A stretch of 64,000 bases of DNA from Chloroflexota bacterium (GTDB lineage: Bacteria > Chloroflexota > Anaerolineae > Anaerolineales > Anaerolineaceae): assembly GCA_029548365.1 (NCBI GenBank), contig JAKPNN010000005.1, positions 31,243-95,242 on the forward strand. Reading direction: 5' to 3'. Within the stretch, counting starts at the first letter, position 1; every line of letters begins with the position of its first letter. This document shows positions 35,554 to 43,927 of this stretch, piece by piece. A program made the position numbers and the translations under genes. A model generated the notes under the pieces. The model made no database searches. It was not told the origin of the DNA and saw nothing but the letters and a program-made list of their open reading frames with translations.

Positions 35554-36738
35554 TCACTCACTTCCTTTAGCATAGCAGTAATAGTAATAATATTCCCGTT
35601 CAGCTTCATCAACGCTTTTTGCGTACTCCCTGGCGGCGTCGCTCACCATTACAGCTTCATTCAGCGCCTGAACAGCGGCAGTTGACCAGAACCGGGGGAG
35701 TACCAACAATGGCGTCTCCATGGACATTTCAGGCTCTCCCAGCGGAATCCAGTTGTACATGATTGGTCCGCGCGAATAAACGGTGAATCCAATTTGATAT
35801 CCTGCTTCAACAGCAATGGCAACTGCCCGCGCATCAAAATTTCCGCCTGGCCACACGTGTGCAATCGGTCTTTTTCCGAAACGCGCTTCTATAACCTCAA
35901 TCGGTTGATACAATTCTTCCTTAATCTGCTCTGTCGTGGTGTAATCCTGGATATAAATGTGGTTATAACCATGAGATTGCACATCCAGCCGACCTGTGCT
36001 GGCTAATGCTGTCATCGTCTCCCAAACCGAATCGCGGGTACTGTCAGTGGCAATCCAGCCCAGGGTCAGCGTCCAATTCTGCTCTTCCAGGTAAGGCATA
36101 AATAGCTCGGTTACGCCAGGCCGGCGGTCATCCAGGATTAACAGCATCGACCGCTCTGGGATTGCCTGGTTGTATTTAAGAAAATCAACCAGTTGCTGCG
36201 ATGTGATCGTTGAAAAACCTAACTCTACCGCTGTTTCCATAAAATACTCAAAATAAGCCATCGATATTGATGTTGTGTCGCTGATCTGCCGACCGGGACT
36301 CACAATTGAATGAAACATAATGGGTACAACAACCGTGCCAGGCGTGCTCTTATCCTCACCCCAGCGATTTTCAAGATACTGGCAGGCGCTGGGCAGGTAA
36401 GCCACGGGTGAAACGCCTGGTTTCATTGTTTCAGGGACAAATCTTTCAGGAAATTCCGGCCCAGCGTCGTGTTCAATATTGCTGACCCGTGTCGGTCCAT
36501 TCGAAGGGATTGGTACTGGCGTGGCTGTAGTTGTCGGTGCGGACGTCGGGTAAGTCGCTGTGGCAGTATCAACAATCGCAAACTCAGGGCTGGTCTCGGT
36601 GTGCGCTTCGAAATTATCGAGTCTCCCGGCGGTTACCAGGTGATCAATTTCTTTTGTGCAGCCCTGCAGCCAGGTGCTCCCAAAAAAAATAATAGCAAAG
36701 GCGCCATATTTTATCAGCGCTCTCAATTTTTGTCTCAT
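35554..36738 (-). CDS. Polysaccharide-deacetylase-like lipoprotein
   Basis: This 394-aa protein has an N-terminal hydrophobic segment with a possible lipobox LQGC (Cys27), a Thr/Pro-rich linker and a NodB-like domain. The metal His pair appears as QSHGYNH near residue 258. The first motif is degenerate: the usual TFDDG reads LILDDRRPG near 203. This keeps both Asp residues but loses the Gly. Substrates could be peptidoglycan or other amino sugars, and activity is uncertain. The C-terminus ends with an unusual run of five tyrosines before a Cys. It is the first gene of the operon with the three LysM/M23-like genes. A minus-strand TATAAT at 36748-36753 lies 9 bases before the start. Confidence 0.78.
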   Translation of the reverse strand: MRQKLRALIKYGAFAIIFFGSTWLQGCTKEIDHLVTAGRLDNFEAHTETSPEFAIVDTATATYPTSAPTTTATPVPIPSNGPTRVSNIEHDAGPEFPERFVPETMKPGVSPVAYLPSACQYLENRWGEDKSTPGTVVVPIMFHSIVSPGRQISDTTSISMAYFEYFMETAVELGFSTITSQQLVDFLKYNQAIPERSMLLILDDRRPGVTELFMPYLEEQNWTLTLGWIATDSTRDSVWETMTALASTGRLDVQSHGYNHIYIQDYTTTEQIKEELYQPIEVIEARFGKRPIAHVWPGGNFDARAVAIAVEAGYQIGFTVYSRGPIMYNWIPLGEPEMSMETPLLVLPRFWSTAAVQALNEAVMVSDAAREYAKSVDEAEREYYYYYCYAKGSE

Positions 36739-36777
36739 ATGTCTCTGATTATACCGAATTTGTACCTGGCAATTCGT

Positions 36778-36806
36778 TTTCAGTTTTCCAGTTTTTCTGG
36801 TAAAAT
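36778..36806 (+). promoter_or_regulatory. Probable promoter of the multiheme cytochrome gene
   Basis: TTTCAG (36778-36783), 17 bases and TAAAAT (36801-36806) lie about 43 bases before the start codon at 36849. It is a moderate match to the sigma70 consensus. Confidence 0.4.
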
Positions 36807-36848
36807 ATTAACCAAATACACCATCATTTTTTTCATGGAGAAACGCTG

Positions 36849-37973
36849 ATGAAAAAATCGATTTGGCCTTTACTTCTGATCTTCTTTGTCCTGGGTGGAC
36901 TGGTTATCCTGCTGGTTGGGAAGGTGATCTTACCACCGCAACCACGTCCCGAGACCGTACAGGCAATCAGTGAGAATTGGACTGAGTCTGGACATGCTGA
37001 TCGTGAATCCTCTGCTTTTAACTATTGGAATGAAAACGAACCACCTGTGATACCTGCCTTCTGTGCAAAATGCCATAGCACGTATGGCTATCTCGACTAC
37101 CTGGGTGAAGATGGTAGTGAAGCCTTTGTTGTTGATTCATCCGTGCCAATCGGTTCTGTGGTGACTTGCCAGGTGTGCCACAACCCCAGCGCCCACGAAA
37201 AAGATGAGACTTTGTTCCCTTCTGGCGTCAAAATTGACGGCCATGGCATGAGTTCCAATTGTGCTGAGTGTCATCAGGGGTATAAATCAGGCGATGATGT
37301 CACCGCAGCCGTTGCCACATTGCCGGAAGACGAGGTTAATGAAAATCTCGAGTTTATCAGTGCCCATTATAAGGTTGACGGCGCCCTCCGTTTTGGCGCA
37401 GATGCAATGATTGGATATCAATATCCTGGAAAAACTTATGCTGGTTTCTTCCGCCATGTTTCAAGCTTTCAAAACTGCACAGACTGTCACGATCCGCATT
37501 CACTCCAGGTTACGCCCAGTAATTGCGCCACCTGTCATCCTGTCGTCACAGATTACTCTAATCTGCGCGATATTCGCGAGGCTGGTCATCCCGATTATGA
37601 CGGGGATGGAAACACCACTGAGGGCATCCATTACGAAATTGCCACCCTGCATGAATTGCTACACGAAACCATCCAGGCTTACTCCCGTGAAGTTGCCGGC
37701 CAACAGCTTGTGTACGCCTTCCGTTACCCTTACTGGGTCGTCGATACAAACGGCAATGGGGTTGCAGACCCTGATGAGATCAACCGTGGCAATCTCTACA
37801 AAAGCTGGACACCGCGCCTGGTGAAAGCCGCTTACAATTTTGATCTGATTGTTCATTCTGCGGGCGCCTTTGTACACAATCCTCAATACGCCATCCAATT
37901 GCTCTACGACACCATTGAAGACCTGGCAACCATGGTTGATGTCGACATGATAAACATGGCCCGACCAGATTAA
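36849..37973 (+). CDS. Membrane-anchored five-heme cytochrome c
   Basis: This 374-aa protein has a single N-terminal transmembrane segment (residues 5-28) and five CxxCH heme-binding motifs: CAKCH near 75, CQVCH near 109, CAECH near 140, CTDCH near 214 and CATCH near 229. The C-terminal 120 residues lack heme motifs. They contain two Asp-rich loops, DYDGDGNTTEG and DTNGNGVADPDE, that look like calcium sites. A role in extracytoplasmic electron transfer is expected. The partner is unknown, though a ferric-reductase-like flavocytochrome gene lies convergently next to it. GGAG precedes the start. Confidence 0.9.
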   Translation: MKKSIWPLLLIFFVLGGLVILLVGKVILPPQPRPETVQAISENWTESGHADRESSAFNYWNENEPPVIPAFCAKCHSTYGYLDYLGEDGSEAFVVDSSVPIGSVVTCQVCHNPSAHEKDETLFPSGVKIDGHGMSSNCAECHQGYKSGDDVTAAVATLPEDEVNENLEFISAHYKVDGALRFGADAMIGYQYPGKTYAGFFRHVSSFQNCTDCHDPHSLQVTPSNCATCHPVVTDYSNLRDIREAGHPDYDGDGNTTEGIHYEIATLHELLHETIQAYSREVAGQQLVYAFRYPYWVVDTNGNGVADPDEINRGNLYKSWTPRLVKAAYNFDLIVHSAGAFVHNPQYAIQLLYDTIEDLATMVDVDMINMARPD

Positions 37974-37998
37974 ACTTCAGAAGACTTAAAATAAAAAA

Positions 37999-38025
37999 GG
38001 CTGCTTGGGAATCCCAAGCAGCCTT
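37999..38025. terminator. Bidirectional terminator between cytochrome and ferric-reductase genes
   Basis: AGGCTGCTTGGG (37999-38010) pairs with CCCAAGCAGCCT (38014-38025), flanked by an A run on the left and a T run on the right. It serves both convergent genes. Confidence 0.92.
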
Positions 38026-38040
38026 TTTTGGTTATCTCAA

Positions 38041-39375
38041 TCAGGCCATCTCATATTTTTCAGAGAAGATTTTCTTCCTCCCCACATCCAGGCTATGCAA
38101 GGCGCCTTCCACAGCCTCAATCATTGGCGTTGGTCCACACAGGAAGAAGAGATACTCCCATTGTTTATAATCAGCAGGTAAATGACGAGCTAAAATATCT
38201 GCGGTAATATATCCACTTTCGCCAGGCCAATCTTCAGTCGTGTGTTCAAGAACGTGTACCACTTTCAGGCAATCCATTTCTTTTTCAAGTTCAGCCAGTT
38301 CGTCTCTGAAAATGACCTTATCCCAGCTTGGGCTTCCATAGAAAAACATCACCGGTGTACAATGATCGCGATCGCGCATGGTGCGCAAAATGCTTAATAC
38401 CGGCGCTGACCCAATCCCGCCTGCAATCAATACCAACCGGTTGCTTTCATGCTCATCAAGGCTGAAGGTGCCGTAAGGGCCATCCACATAGATCCGATCG
38501 CCTGGTTTCATATCCTTGATGGAGCTGGTGAAATCGCCCAGTTCCTTAATCGTAAAGCTCATCAGGTCATCATCTCGATCCGAGCTGGATGACAATGAAA
38601 ATGGGTTTTCCCGAAAAATAAAGGGGGATTCTACCGTTATCCAGGCAAATTGACCCGCTTGAAATTTAAATCCGGGATGCCCATCTGGGCGCACAAATAA
38701 GGACCAGGAATCCCCCAGTTCCTTTTCGACATGGTCTACCACATAAGGGTGTTTTACCATGATAATCGGGCGCACCACGCGAATGTACACGATCACTGCC
38801 AACCAAATCGCTGCTAAAACCAGCCAGATGACACGCTGATAGGTGAGCGACAGATAGTAATTAACCCTGAACATATGGAATAAGGCAAACCCCACAGCCA
38901 GCAGGGTCATGGCGTCATGCAACCAGCGCCAGACATCATATCTCATTTTGATCGCTTCCCGCCACACTGAAGTGACAATCAAAACCAGCATCGCCAGCAC
39001 TGAGATCAACGCTGCCCGTGCCCGCCACGGGGCGGTAGTAAAGTTTAGCAGCAGGAAAGTTTCGGGGTTATTAATAATCAATAATGCAGGGTGAATCACC
39101 GCCAAAATAAATGTGGCAATCGACATTTTGTGATGGATCGTATACAGTTTCTCCATTGGAAAATGCCGGGTTATGAATTTCAAGCGCGATGTTGGAATTG
39201 TTTGTAATCCCAGCAAGGACATGGTAATAAAGCCCAATGCAACCGAGAAATCTCGCAGGAATTCGCGTGACCGTGGGCGTGGAAAAATGATCAATAAAAC
39301 CAGAGGTAAAAAGACCAGGATCACATAAAATATGGCCCAGAGCCTTGTATGTAAAGACTTTTTCAAATGATCCAT
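38041..39375 (-). CDS. Ferric-reductase-like membrane flavocytochrome
   Basis: This 444-aa protein has about six transmembrane segments (residues 10-210), with His residues in TIHHKM, VIHPALL, WLHDAM and ALFHMF that could bind two hemes. A ferredoxin-NADP reductase-like module follows: FAD-binding RENPFSLSSSS near 255, a GPYGTFSL motif near 300 and the nucleotide loop IAGGIGSAPVLSILR near 318. The C-terminal FFLCGPTPMIEAV completes it. It belongs to the FRE/NOX/YedZ-like group that moves electrons from NAD(P)H across the membrane. The acceptor is unknown. It may act with the convergent cytochrome, but the genes do not share a transcript. Confidence 0.87.
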   Translation of the reverse strand: MDHLKKSLHTRLWAIFYVILVFLPLVLLIIFPRPRSREFLRDFSVALGFITMSLLGLQTIPTSRLKFITRHFPMEKLYTIHHKMSIATFILAVIHPALLIINNPETFLLLNFTTAPWRARAALISVLAMLVLIVTSVWREAIKMRYDVWRWLHDAMTLLAVGFALFHMFRVNYYLSLTYQRVIWLVLAAIWLAVIVYIRVVRPIIMVKHPYVVDHVEKELGDSWSLFVRPDGHPGFKFQAGQFAWITVESPFIFRENPFSLSSSSDRDDDLMSFTIKELGDFTSSIKDMKPGDRIYVDGPYGTFSLDEHESNRLVLIAGGIGSAPVLSILRTMRDRDHCTPVMFFYGSPSWDKVIFRDELAELEKEMDCLKVVHVLEHTTEDWPGESGYITADILARHLPADYKQWEYLFFLCGPTPMIEAVEGALHSLDVGRKKIFSEKYEMA

Positions 39376-39484
39376 CCTTTCTTTTGCATGCTTGCGCCCA
39401 ATACTGGTGAAAACAATAGGCTGGTTTGATTTTACCTTATTATTGAAATTTTTCGATCATTAAATTCAAAGTTTGGATTTAAAT

Positions 39485-39513
39485 TTGATTTATTTTTCAA
39501 ACCCCGCTATAAT
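39485..39513 (+). promoter_or_regulatory. Consensus promoter with leaderless spacing
   Basis: TTGATT (39485-39490), a 17-base spacer and TATAAT (39508-39513) are followed by only 5 bases before ATG 39519. Transcription would start at the start codon. Confidence 0.75.
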
Positions 39514-39518
39514 TAAAT

Positions 39519-40001
39519 ATGGCTCAGACGATTTTTACAGTCGGGCATAGCAGCCTGAATTTTATGCAATTCATTACATTGATCCAGGCGAACAACATCA
39601 ACCATATCGTAGACATTCGCAGCATACCTTATAGCAAGAATGCTCCCTGGAGCGATAAGTCGCGCCTGCCTAACATGCTTTTGCCTTTTAAAATTAAATA
39701 CACCTATTTAGGTCATAAACTTGGGGGAAAACCGACTCAAAAAACGAGGCCTTCTGAGCAAAGAAAATTACCCCCTCAAGCCGTGTATAACGAGGCGATA
39801 AAAGTGTTGATGGAACTTTCCATGCGAAGCCACCTGGCGATCATGTGCGCTGAAGGAGATCCTGGAAGATGCCATCGTCAGCACACCATTGCCCAAACGC
39901 TGCTTGCATCAGGGACAAAGGTCCTTCACATCCTGAACGATGGAACAATCAAAGAAGCCTGGATTGAAGAAAAAGCGCCTGATCAACCTCAATTGTTTTA
40001 A
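39519..40001 (+). CDS. DUF488 family protein
   Basis: This 160-aa protein has the DUF488 pattern: FTVGHSSLNFMQFITLI at the N-terminus, VDIRSIPYSK near residue 32, YLGHKLGGKP near 63, and CAEGDPGRCHRQHTIAQTL near 108. The last motif has two Cys and one His. DUF488 proteins are common and of undefined function, sometimes associated with defence or stress. No ribosome-binding site precedes the start, in agreement with the leaderless-type promoter. It stands alone between the reductase gene and a lipoprotein gene. Confidence 0.88.
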   Translation: MAQTIFTVGHSSLNFMQFITLIQANNINHIVDIRSIPYSKNAPWSDKSRLPNMLLPFKIKYTYLGHKLGGKPTQKTRPSEQRKLPPQAVYNEAIKVLMELSMRSHLAIMCAEGDPGRCHRQHTIAQTLLASGTKVLHILNDGTIKEAWIEEKAPDQPQLF

Positions 40002-40079
40002 CCTTTCATGGATTTCATCATATAATTAGAAGACCTGAACAATGCGATTCGTTATTGAATTAAGCAAAGGGATTTAAAT

Positions 40080-41675
40080 ATGTTTGCTCGAAAATTTTGG
40101 CTGCTTGCCATCATCATCCTCGTCATCCTTGCCGGGTGCCATTTTCCCGATCAACCCTGGGTCCTGGTCGAGATCACAAACCTCGAAGAAGGGCAACATG
40201 TGCTTCTCAACGAAGAGGTGCTCATTAGCGCAAAAGCGAGGTCTTCTCAGGGCATTGCCAGGGTTGAATTGTATATCAACGGGGAGCTAACGGCTACTCA
40301 ATTACCACCAAGAGGCAATCCGCGCGACCTCATCGTTGAACTCCCCTTTACACCGCTTACGGAAGGCAGTGTGGTCGTTTCATTATTAGCGGTTGATCGC
40401 AAGGGAACGGTTTCAGACCCATTCAGCATAACCCTGAATGTGGTGAGATCAATCGAAGATATCGAAATTTCATCCACGCCCATGCCAACGTTCTCCCCGG
40501 AAGAGCTTGCCCAAACTCAAACAGCACAGGCAAACTGCACGAACAGTGCTTCGTTCGTTACCCATGTGACCATCCCGGAAAATACACAGATATCTACGAA
40601 TGTGAACTTCACCAAAATTTGGCGTGTGAATAATAATGGCTCCTGTGATTGGATCGGTTATCAGCTTGTTCACTCAGGCAGTGACCGCATGGGGGCTGTC
40701 TCTCCAAAAGCCCTGCCCGTCGTTAAGGCTGGGTCGAATGCGGACATTATTATCGAAATGACGGCACCCTCTCAGCCAGGCACACACACGTCCATTTGGC
40801 GGATCCAGGCTGGTGACGGAACCCTGTTCGGTCCGGAGCTCATCGCTACTATTAACGTGATCGACCTCCCCACTCATACGCTGGTGCCGACAAATACACC
40901 AACACCAACGCCCTCACCAACCCCAACCACGATCCCAACCCAAACGCACACACCAACACCCCTGCAGATCAGCGTGCAGCAAATCAGTGCGCAGATCTCC
41001 ATCCCAGCCAATTCAACGGAAACCAAAACCATTACCTGCCCTGCTGGATCGATTGTCGTTTCAGGCGGTTTCTCACATCAATCCGGTATTCAGGTATGGC
41101 AATCGAAGAAAGATGGCAACGGTTGGCACATCACCGCCACCAATTCCGACTCTCCAGCAAAAGAGTTAACCATAACAGCTACCTGTTTGTTTAATTCGAA
41201 AGGAACCAGCAGCGCTGTCTCTGAGGAAAAACCAGCGTTGCCTAACGACAATACAATAATTACGGCCAGTTGTCCTTCAGGGACCCAGGTGACAGGTGGC
41301 GGTTGGTCGGTAGAAAACAATATCCCGGTTAAAGTCTTCATTTCAGCCAAATCAGGGAGCGGTTGGCAGATCAGTGTCTACAACCCGACGGACAGTTCGC
41401 CCAAAATCACAGCTTTTGCCATCTGCCTGACCGGCGCTTCTGGCAGTACCTCTCAATATGATAAGAAGGAAAACAAAGTCCCGGCTAACAGCACAGCCAG
41501 CGCTCAAATGGATTGCCCGGCTGGCAGTTACGTTACCGGCGGCGGTTTCATCATCGACCCGGGATTGACCCTGTTCCACACAGCACAAGAGGGCAACGGC
41601 TGGATTAATTTTGTTTCCAACCCAACCGGCGAAGAGAAACGTCTGGACACCTATACAATTTGTTATCAGCCCTGA
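40080..41675 (+). CDS. Large Ig/NBR1-like lipoprotein with triplicated Cys repeat
   Basis: This 531-aa lipoprotein has lipobox LAGC (Cys20) and an Ig-like domain (near residues 30-120; ARSSQGIARVELYINGE). An NBR1-type Ig-like domain follows (NFTKIWRVNNNGSCDWIG near residue 180), then a Thr/Pro linker. The C-terminal part holds three similar repeats, each beginning with a CPAG-type Cys and a GGG or SGG turn and ending with an aromatic/TxxC strand: near 320-380, 395-455 and 475-530. The function is unknown, probably carbohydrate or wall binding. An intrinsic terminator at 41707-41740 ends the transcript. Confidence 0.8.
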   Translation: MFARKFWLLAIIILVILAGCHFPDQPWVLVEITNLEEGQHVLLNEEVLISAKARSSQGIARVELYINGELTATQLPPRGNPRDLIVELPFTPLTEGSVVVSLLAVDRKGTVSDPFSITLNVVRSIEDIEISSTPMPTFSPEELAQTQTAQANCTNSASFVTHVTIPENTQISTNVNFTKIWRVNNNGSCDWIGYQLVHSGSDRMGAVSPKALPVVKAGSNADIIIEMTAPSQPGTHTSIWRIQAGDGTLFGPELIATINVIDLPTHTLVPTNTPTPTPSPTPTTIPTQTHTPTPLQISVQQISAQISIPANSTETKTITCPAGSIVVSGGFSHQSGIQVWQSKKDGNGWHITATNSDSPAKELTITATCLFNSKGTSSAVSEEKPALPNDNTIITASCPSGTQVTGGGWSVENNIPVKVFISAKSGSGWQISVYNPTDSSPKITAFAICLTGASGSTSQYDKKENKVPANSTASAQMDCPAGSYVTGGGFIIDPGLTLFHTAQEGNGWINFVSNPTGEEKRLDTYTICYQP

Positions 41676-41706
41676 ACAGGTTCCTGCCGAACCCACCACC
41701 CATTCG

Positions 41707-41740
41707 AAGCAGGCATCATTTCCCGATGCCTGCTTTTTTT
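41707..41740 (+). terminator. Rho-independent terminator after the Ig-like lipoprotein gene
   Basis: GCAGGCATC (41709-41717) pairs with GATGCCTGC (41725-41733) and is followed by seven T residues. It lies 32 bases after the stop codon. Confidence 0.92.
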
Positions 41741-41766
41741 GTGGAAAACCAGGGATTGAGTATAAT
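41739..41766 (+). promoter_or_regulatory. Promoter of the NDP-kinase-like/SIS operon
   Basis: TTGTGG (41739-41744), a 16-base spacer and TATAAT (41761-41766). The -35 box uses the last bases of the upstream terminator T run, so the two elements are tightly packed. The start codon is at 41804. Confidence 0.6.
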
Positions 41767-41803
41767 AATCAGGTCCATAATTAAACACGAGGTGACTGAT
41801 TTT

Positions 41804-42802
41804 ATGCAAAATTTACTCAACCAGGCTTTGATCGCCAAAACCAGAGCTGCGGGCGCCGCAGAAATTATCCAACCTGTACAAATTGGAAACCCCGTTTTCC
41901 AAAATGAATTGGTCTTTTTTATCAAACCCGAACTGCTTAGTGTGGAAGATGACGCAAAGGTTCTCAATAGTCTGAAAATGATTGCGGATTTGTTCTCAAC
42001 ATACCAGGTTCAGGTCAATGGTTTGGTGATTATGCCGGGAAAGGTTCTGGCGGATTACCAGATTATGAACCGACATTACGGTTTTATCAACCAGCTCTCC
42101 CGTGAAGCCTCCCAGATCGTCAATGATCAAACCCGGCAAGAAATGTTCCAGGTTCTTAACATCGAGGACCACGGCAGTCACAAAATCCTTGGTGGGCATG
42201 AATTCCTACAAACCTATTCATCTGATGTCAACACATTGAATGAGATTTGGTTTGGGCAGGGCGCCCAAAAACTCCGCAGCGGGTTTTATTTTGTAGCCAT
42301 AAACTATAAAGGCGACCCAATCCTGCTTGTCAACGGGTTTAATCCCTCGCAATTATTGCATTTCACCCGCGAGGATCATCGTATTATTCTCATGCTGGTT
42401 CATAGCAATACAGATTGGTACGATCTCAAATTCAACCTGGTTGGTGACACCTTCCCGGCCCGGGCTAAGCCTGATTCGATTCGCGGGCAACTCCATGCCC
42501 ATCCTGAACTTTTTGGACTGGATGAAGCTGGTATCAATGCCAATGGCGTGCACCTTTCTGCTGGGCCCTTCGAATCAGCCTTTGAAGTGGTTAATTTCTT
42601 CGGAGAAATTCTATCCTACATCCCTCGCGCCAACCCGCCCCTGGGTATACAACGTGTCATCGATAGCGGTATCTGCCCAGACCTTGCCCTATCGCTTCTT
42701 AGCAACCCCGTCATCGGAGAGAGCGACTTATTCTCTGAAACAGAAAATCTCAACACAGACGCTGCTGTTGAACTCGCCAGAGAAAAGTTGCTTGGTTCCT
42801 GA
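41804..42802 (+). CDS. NDP-kinase-like protein with a large internal insertion
   Basis: This 332-aa protein shows split nucleoside diphosphate kinase motifs. Near the N-terminus, ELVFFIKPELL (Lys41) resembles the first strand with the catalytic Lys, and RHYGFINQLSREA (Tyr92) the nucleotide-binding Tyr region. Near the C-terminus come GDTFPARAKPDSIRGQ (Thr216, Arg227) and NGVHLSAGPFESAFEVVNFF (Asn247, His250). These match the NDPK blocks G.T.P..A.PG.IRG and N.IH.S.S.ESA..EI..FF, including the phosphorylated His. About 110 residues separate the halves, where ordinary NDPKs have about 30. The Arg corresponding to Arg88 appears replaced by Phe. Start 41804 has GAGGTGA upstream. It is co-transcribed with the SIS gene. 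Kinase activity is inferred, not shown. Confidence 0.7.
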   Translation: MQNLLNQALIAKTRAAGAAEIIQPVQIGNPVFQNELVFFIKPELLSVEDDAKVLNSLKMIADLFSTYQVQVNGLVIMPGKVLADYQIMNRHYGFINQLSREASQIVNDQTRQEMFQVLNIEDHGSHKILGGHEFLQTYSSDVNTLNEIWFGQGAQKLRSGFYFVAINYKGDPILLVNGFNPSQLLHFTREDHRIILMLVHSNTDWYDLKFNLVGDTFPARAKPDSIRGQLHAHPELFGLDEAGINANGVHLSAGPFESAFEVVNFFGEILSYIPRANPPLGIQRVIDSGICPDLALSLLSNPVIGESDLFSETENLNTDAAVELAREKLLGS

Positions 42803-42818
42803 ACAACTTGAGGAAAAC

Positions 42819-43871
42819 ATGAAACCCATTCATAACACCGCTTTATTTCAAGAAATACATCAACAACCCGCAGTGATCAACCGGCTACTCTTTCAGCCGC
42901 AAGACGCCATCACCGAACTGGTACAGCAAATCCAGGCGCGGGGAATCACCCAGGTTTACATCGCTGCTCGCGGCACCAGCGATAATGCCGCCCGGTATGC
43001 GCAATACCTTTTAGGTGCGCACAACAACATGCTGGTCTCGCTGGCAACACCCAGTTTATTCACGGTTTACCGCCAGAGCCCCAATCTCTCCAACACCCTG
43101 GTATTGGGGATCAGCCAGAGCGGTAAAAGCCCGGATATCGTCTCTGTGCTGGCAGAAGGCAAACGCCAGGGTGCATTAACAGCAGCCATCACGAACACCG
43201 CTGATTCCCCCCTGGGTCACACCGCCGACATAGCCCTCGACCTGCAAGCCGGTGTTGAGCGCTCCCTGGCAGCCACCAAAACCTATACAGCGCAGCTCGC
43301 CTGCCTTGCACGCCTGTCCTTTGAAATCCATCCAAATGAAGAACTCCGCCGCAACCTGGAAGGGCTCTCCAACAGCATAGACAAAGTCTTTCAACATACA
43401 ACCCATATCAACAGCCTGGTCGAACGTTACCGGTATATGACCCACTGTGTGGTCCTCAGCCGGGGATTCAACTATGCAACCGCCTTTGAGTTTTCGCTCA
43501 AATTGAAGGAGCTCACTTATACGATCGCAGAGCCTTATTCCAGCGCCGATTTTCAACATGGTCCCCTTGCTCTCATCGACAGCGGTTTTCCGGTGTTCAT
43601 ATTTGCACCCGGCGGATTGATGGTCTCAGAATTCCAGTCCCTGGTTGAAAAATTCAATCAGCGGGGAGCAGAGGTGATCATGGTCAGTGACCATCCTGAC
43701 CTCCTCAAGTTAACCGAATACACGTTGACCGTTCCCGATGCCGTACCCGAGTGGCTCTCACCGATCACATCCATCATCCCCGGGCAGCTTTTCGCCATGT
43801 ATTTAGCCAATACACGCGGTCTTGATGTCGACAATCCCCGCGGGCTGAACAAAATCACTGAAACCTGGTAA
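42819..43871 (+). CDS. SIS-domain sugar-phosphate isomerase/deaminase (GlmS-C-like)
   Basis: This 350-aa protein consists of two SIS domains without a glutaminase domain, resembling the C-terminal half of GlmS and the AgaS/NagB-II-like proteins. Motifs include AARGTSDNAARYAQYLL near 48, GISQSGKSPDIV near 89 and SRGFNYATAFEFSLKLKEL near 212. DNPRGLNKITETW closes the C-terminus, as in many such proteins. It likely acts on a glucosamine- or N-acetylglucosamine-6-phosphate-type substrate. A GAGG site precedes ATG 42819; a longer in-frame reading would start inside the previous gene and is rejected. It follows the NDPK-like gene by 16 bases. Confidence 0.85.
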   Translation: MKPIHNTALFQEIHQQPAVINRLLFQPQDAITELVQQIQARGITQVYIAARGTSDNAARYAQYLLGAHNNMLVSLATPSLFTVYRQSPNLSNTLVLGISQSGKSPDIVSVLAEGKRQGALTAAITNTADSPLGHTADIALDLQAGVERSLAATKTYTAQLACLARLSFEIHPNEELRRNLEGLSNSIDKVFQHTTHINSLVERYRYMTHCVVLSRGFNYATAFEFSLKLKELTYTIAEPYSSADFQHGPLALIDSGFPVFIFAPGGLMVSEFQSLVEKFNQRGAEVIMVSDHPDLLKLTEYTLTVPDAVPEWLSPITSIIPGQLFAMYLANTRGLDVDNPRGLNKITETW

Positions 43872-43909
43872 TAAAAAATCGCCACCGAAGCATGCATTTC
43901 GGTGGCGAT
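43872..43909 (-). terminator. Terminator between the SIS and nitroreductase genes
   Basis: ATCGCCACCGAA (43878-43889) pairs with TTCGGTGGCGAT (43898-43909). The adjoining A run on the plus strand gives a U tract for the minus-strand nitroreductase transcript. The plus-strand side has only a weak T run. Confidence 0.8.
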
Positions 43910-43927
43910 TCTTGAAGTTTTCATTCC

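Noticed and set aside
42327..42818. Long N-terminal extension of the SIS protein
   Set aside because: It lies in a shifted frame of the NDPK-like gene; ATG 42819 has its own ribosome-binding site.
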